This document shows, piece by piece, positions 61,955 through 64,000 of a stretch of 64,000 nucleotides of DNA. Position 1 is the stretch's first letter. Every line of letters begins with the position of its first letter. The stretch lies in the NCBI RefSeq assembly GCF_003185655.1, contig NZ_QHJQ01000003.1:62001-126000 (forward strand), given 5' to 3'. The stretch is from Coraliomargarita sinensis (GTDB lineage: Bacteria; Verrucomicrobiota; Verrucomicrobiia; Opitutales; Coraliomargaritaceae). A model generated the notes under the pieces. The model saw only the letters and a list, made by a program, of their open reading frames with translations, did not search any database and had not been told where the DNA came from. The position numbers and the translations under genes were made by a program.

Positions 61955-64000
61955 ATGTCAGCCGCTAAAAAGAAAACCGCGAAAAAGACTGCGAAGAAAA
62001 CAGCTCTAAAAAAGAAGGCCCCGGCCAAGAAAGTCGCTGCCAGAAAACCGGCAAAGAAAACCGTCAGCAAGACGACCAAGAAAGCTGTCAAAAAAGCTCC
62101 GGCCAAGAAAAAGGCGGTGAAAAAGAAAGCTGCTTCCAAGCGAGCCCAAAAGACTGCGGCGAAAAAAGTAGCCAAGAAGACAACAAAAAAGGCCGCCAAG
62201 ACAGCCGCCAAGAAAAAGGCCCCGGCCAAGAAAGTCGCTGCTAAAAAGACTGCGGCGAAAAAAGCACCCGCCAAGAAGGAGGTGACGACGGCCAGTGACC
62301 TCGATGTCGAAGCCGCGACCAAGAAAGTCGGCCGCAAACGCAAGCTGACCACCAAAGCCCAGGAGCGACTTAACGAACGCATCCGGGGACTGATTCGCCT
62401 TTCCAAGGAACAGAGCTTCCTCACCTACAAGGATATCAACAAAGCCCTGCCCGACTCGGTCAATAATCCGGAAGAGATCGAGAACGTCATCTCCATCCTC
62501 CAAAACCTGGAAGTCGATATTCTGGATGATTCCGAAGTCGAAGCCTTCAAGGCCCGTCAGGAAGAAAGCGAAGAAAAGGAAGTCCGCAGTTCACAAAACG
62601 ACATTCTGGACGACCCCGTCCGCATGTACCTGAAGCAGATGGGCCAGGTGCCTCTCCTTACCCGTGAAGAAGAAGTCGCGATTTCGAAGCGCATCGAAAA
62701 AGCCGAACTTCGGGCACAGGACGCCCTCTTCTCCACGGCGTTGACGCTGGAGTTTCAGAACAACGTGGTGCAAAAACTCCTCAACCGCGAGGAGCGCTTT
62801 GACCGCGTCGTGCTCGATAAGAAAATCGAAAGCCGCGAAGCTTATTTCAACAGTCTGCCCAAGCTACTCGAAGAAGCCCACAAGCTGGGCGAGCGGATTT
62901 ACTCGGCCTGGGACAGTTGTCAGAATGCCTCCAACGAATCGAACGCCAAGCGTGCCCGCACCCGAATGCGCAAATACGAGGAGGAACTGCGCAAGGTGCT
63001 GCGTAAATACTGCCTGAAGCTGAAATGCTTTGAGGATTTCCTCAACGGCCTCAGCCCGGTCTTCCGCGAGATCAGCAACCTTTACGATGACCTGGATACC
63101 GCCAAGCAGGTCACGGCCCGCCGCCGTAAGAAGGTCGACGTCCGCGCCGTCAACAAGCGCCTGAAAGAACTCAAGGCCGAGTTCAAGATGGAGCCCTCGG
63201 AGTTTCGCGACATCATCCGCGAAGTGCGCACCGGCATGCGTGAGGCCCACAAGGCCAAGACCGAGATGGTCGAGGCCAACCTCCGTCTGGTTATTTCGAT
63301 CGCGAAGAAATACACGAACCGTGGTCTCTCCTTCCTCGACCTGATTCAGGAGGGCAACATGGGCCTGATGAAGGCTGTGGAAAAATTCGAGTATCGCCGC
63401 GGCTACAAGTTCTCCACCTACGCGACCTGGTGGATCCGTCAGGCCATCACCCGCTCGATTGCGGACCAGGCGCGCACCATTCGTATCCCGGTCCACATGA
63501 TCGAGACCTTAAACAAGGTCATGCAGGTGCAGAAGCAATTGCTTCAGGAACTCGGCCACGAGCCGACGGCTGAAGAAGTTGCCGACGAAATGCGTCTGCC
63601 GCTTGAGCGCGTGCAAGCCATCATGAAGATGGCCCAGCAGCCTATTTCCCTGCAGAGCCCGGTCGGGGATTCCGACGACACCAACTTCGGTGACTTCATC
63701 GAGGACAAGGGGGCGGAAAACCCGTACGACATGACCGCCTATAGCCTGCTGCGGGAAAAGATCACCGACGTGCTCGACTCATTGACCGAGCGCGAACGCC
63801 GTGTGCTTTCCCTCCGCTTCGGTCTGGCCGACGGCTATTCCAGAACTCTGGAAGAAGTGGGTCGTCAGTTCAAGGTCACCCGTGAGCGTATCCGGCAGAT
63901 TGAAGCAAAAGCGCTACGAAAGATGCGCCACCCCACCCGTATTCGCCAACTTCACGGCTTTTTTGAAGGTGATATTAACTTGGAGAAGCCGGGCATGGAC
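61955..64000 (+). CDS. rpoD: RNA polymerase primary sigma factor RpoD, partial (3' end beyond window)
   Basis: The frame is open from the ATG at 61955 through 64000 (682 codons) with no stop. Residues 2-109 are a Lys/Ala/Thr/Pro tail of histone-H1 type (KKAPAKK, AKKTAKK repeats). Then come sigma-1.1-like sequence and region 1.2 ([12 protein letters not shown]), a long non-conserved insert with Arg/Lys, region 2 ([37 protein letters not shown]), region 3 and region 4 with the [23 protein letters not shown]. This is the housekeeping sigma factor, not an alternative one. dnaG precedes it by 47 bases. The sequence after residue 682 is outside the window. Confidence 0.97.
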   Translation, partial: MSAAKKKTAKKTAKKTALKKKAPAKKVAARKPAKKTVSKTTKKAVKKAPAKKKAVKKKAASKRAQKTAAKKVAKKTTKKAAKTAAKKKAPAKKVAAKKTAAKKAPAKKEVTTASDLDVEAATKKVGRKRKLTTKAQERLNERIRGLIRLSKEQSFLTYKDINKALPDSVNNPEEIENVISILQNLEVDILDDSEVEAFKARQEESEEKEVRSSQNDILDDPVRMYLKQMGQVPLLTREEEVAISKRIEKAELRAQDALFSTALTLEFQNNVVQKLLNREERFDRVVLDKKIESREAYFNSLPKLLEEAHKLGERIYSAWDSCQNASNESNAKRARTRMRKYEEELRKVLRKYCLKLKCFEDFLNGLSPVFREISNLYDDLDTAKQVTARRRKKVDVRAVNKRLKELKAEFKMEPSEFRDIIREVRTGMREAHKAKTEMVEANLRLVISIAKKYTNRGLSFLDLIQEGNMGLMKAVEKFEYRRGYKFSTYATWWIRQAITRSIADQARTIRIPVHMIETLNKVMQVQKQLLQELGHEPTAEEVADEMRLPLERVQAIMKMAQQPISLQSPVGDSDDTNFGDFIEDKGAENPYDMTAYSLLREKITDVLDSLTERERRVLSLRFGLADGYSRTLEEVGRQFKVTRERIRQIEAKALRKMRHPTRIRQLHGFFEGDINLEKPGMD

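Noticed and set aside
62006..62503. Hydrophobic minus-strand frames opposite the Lys-rich RpoD tail
   Set aside because: The Phe/Leu/Ala-rich protein is simply the complement of AAG/AAA/GCC codons, not a membrane protein.

Overview
This window looks like chromosomal DNA of a free-living, probably marine, Gram-negative member of the Verrucomicrobiota, most likely class Opitutae (Puniceicoccales or Coraliomargarita-like). This is an inference from gene content. The Gram-negative envelope is shown by LpxB, an RND efflux pump with an outer-membrane factor, and several lipoproteins. The lifestyle hint comes from secreted polysaccharide enzymes (GH95, GH78, a sulfatase), a cytoplasmic GH20, and four Gfo/Idh/MocA oxidoreductases. 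Intergenic REP-like palindromes, a decayed RAYT-type transposase and a lysine-rich tail on RpoD fit the same group. No rRNA, tRNA, CRISPR array, prophage or intact insertion sequence was found.

Layout. 0.2-7.8 kb: an MBL hydrolase, an EEP-family hydrolase, a Ste24-like M48 protease, an RRM protein, an MsbA-like ABC exporter, HPr, a MazG-like pyrophosphohydrolase and a GntR/LacI-type regulator. 8.2-11.6 kb: an esterase remnant, GH20 and MgtE. 11.8-21.0 kb: ten co-directional genes. These run from an alpha/beta hydrolase, a DJ-1 protein, an O-antigen-ligase-like protein and a flavoprotein disulfide reductase into a tight SDR, PfkB kinase, SIS isomerase, Gfo/Idh and Gfo/Idh block that looks like an unassigned sugar pathway. 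21.4-30.8 kb: a Tat-exported Gfo/Idh protein, a small hypothetical coupled to L-serine dehydratase, and divergent GH95 and GH78 glycosidases. 30.8-35.0 kb: IspF, Ndk, a PgpA-PgsA phosphatidylglycerol pair, CoaD and an MFS transporter. 35.0-41.7 kb: a sulfatase, an ArsR-methyltransferase fusion, a membrane spermidine-synthase-like protein and a secreted unknown.

41.75-45.25 kb is the most striking region. It is an overlapping four-gene operon encoding an FAD oxidoreductase, a SAM methyltransferase, a type III polyketide synthase with intact Cys-His-Asn triad, and an SDR. The first three match in kind the enzymes that make methylated or oxidised phenolic lipids in other bacteria. It is followed by a RAYT fossil, a HemY-like protoporphyrinogen oxidase, LpxB with a GnnA-like oxidoreductase, and a TetR plus tripartite RND efflux operon.

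56.7-64.0 kb: a DUF362 protein, a TPR lipoprotein, an S23 four-helix-bundle gene framed by a 15-bp inverted repeat, and the dnaG-rpoD macromolecular synthesis pair. DnaG has lost three of the four usual zinc ligands of its CHC2 domain. RpoD carries a histone-H1-like Lys/Ala tail of about 109 residues and runs off the window. Many intergenic gaps hold short palindromes or simple-sequence tracts, which are itemised separately.
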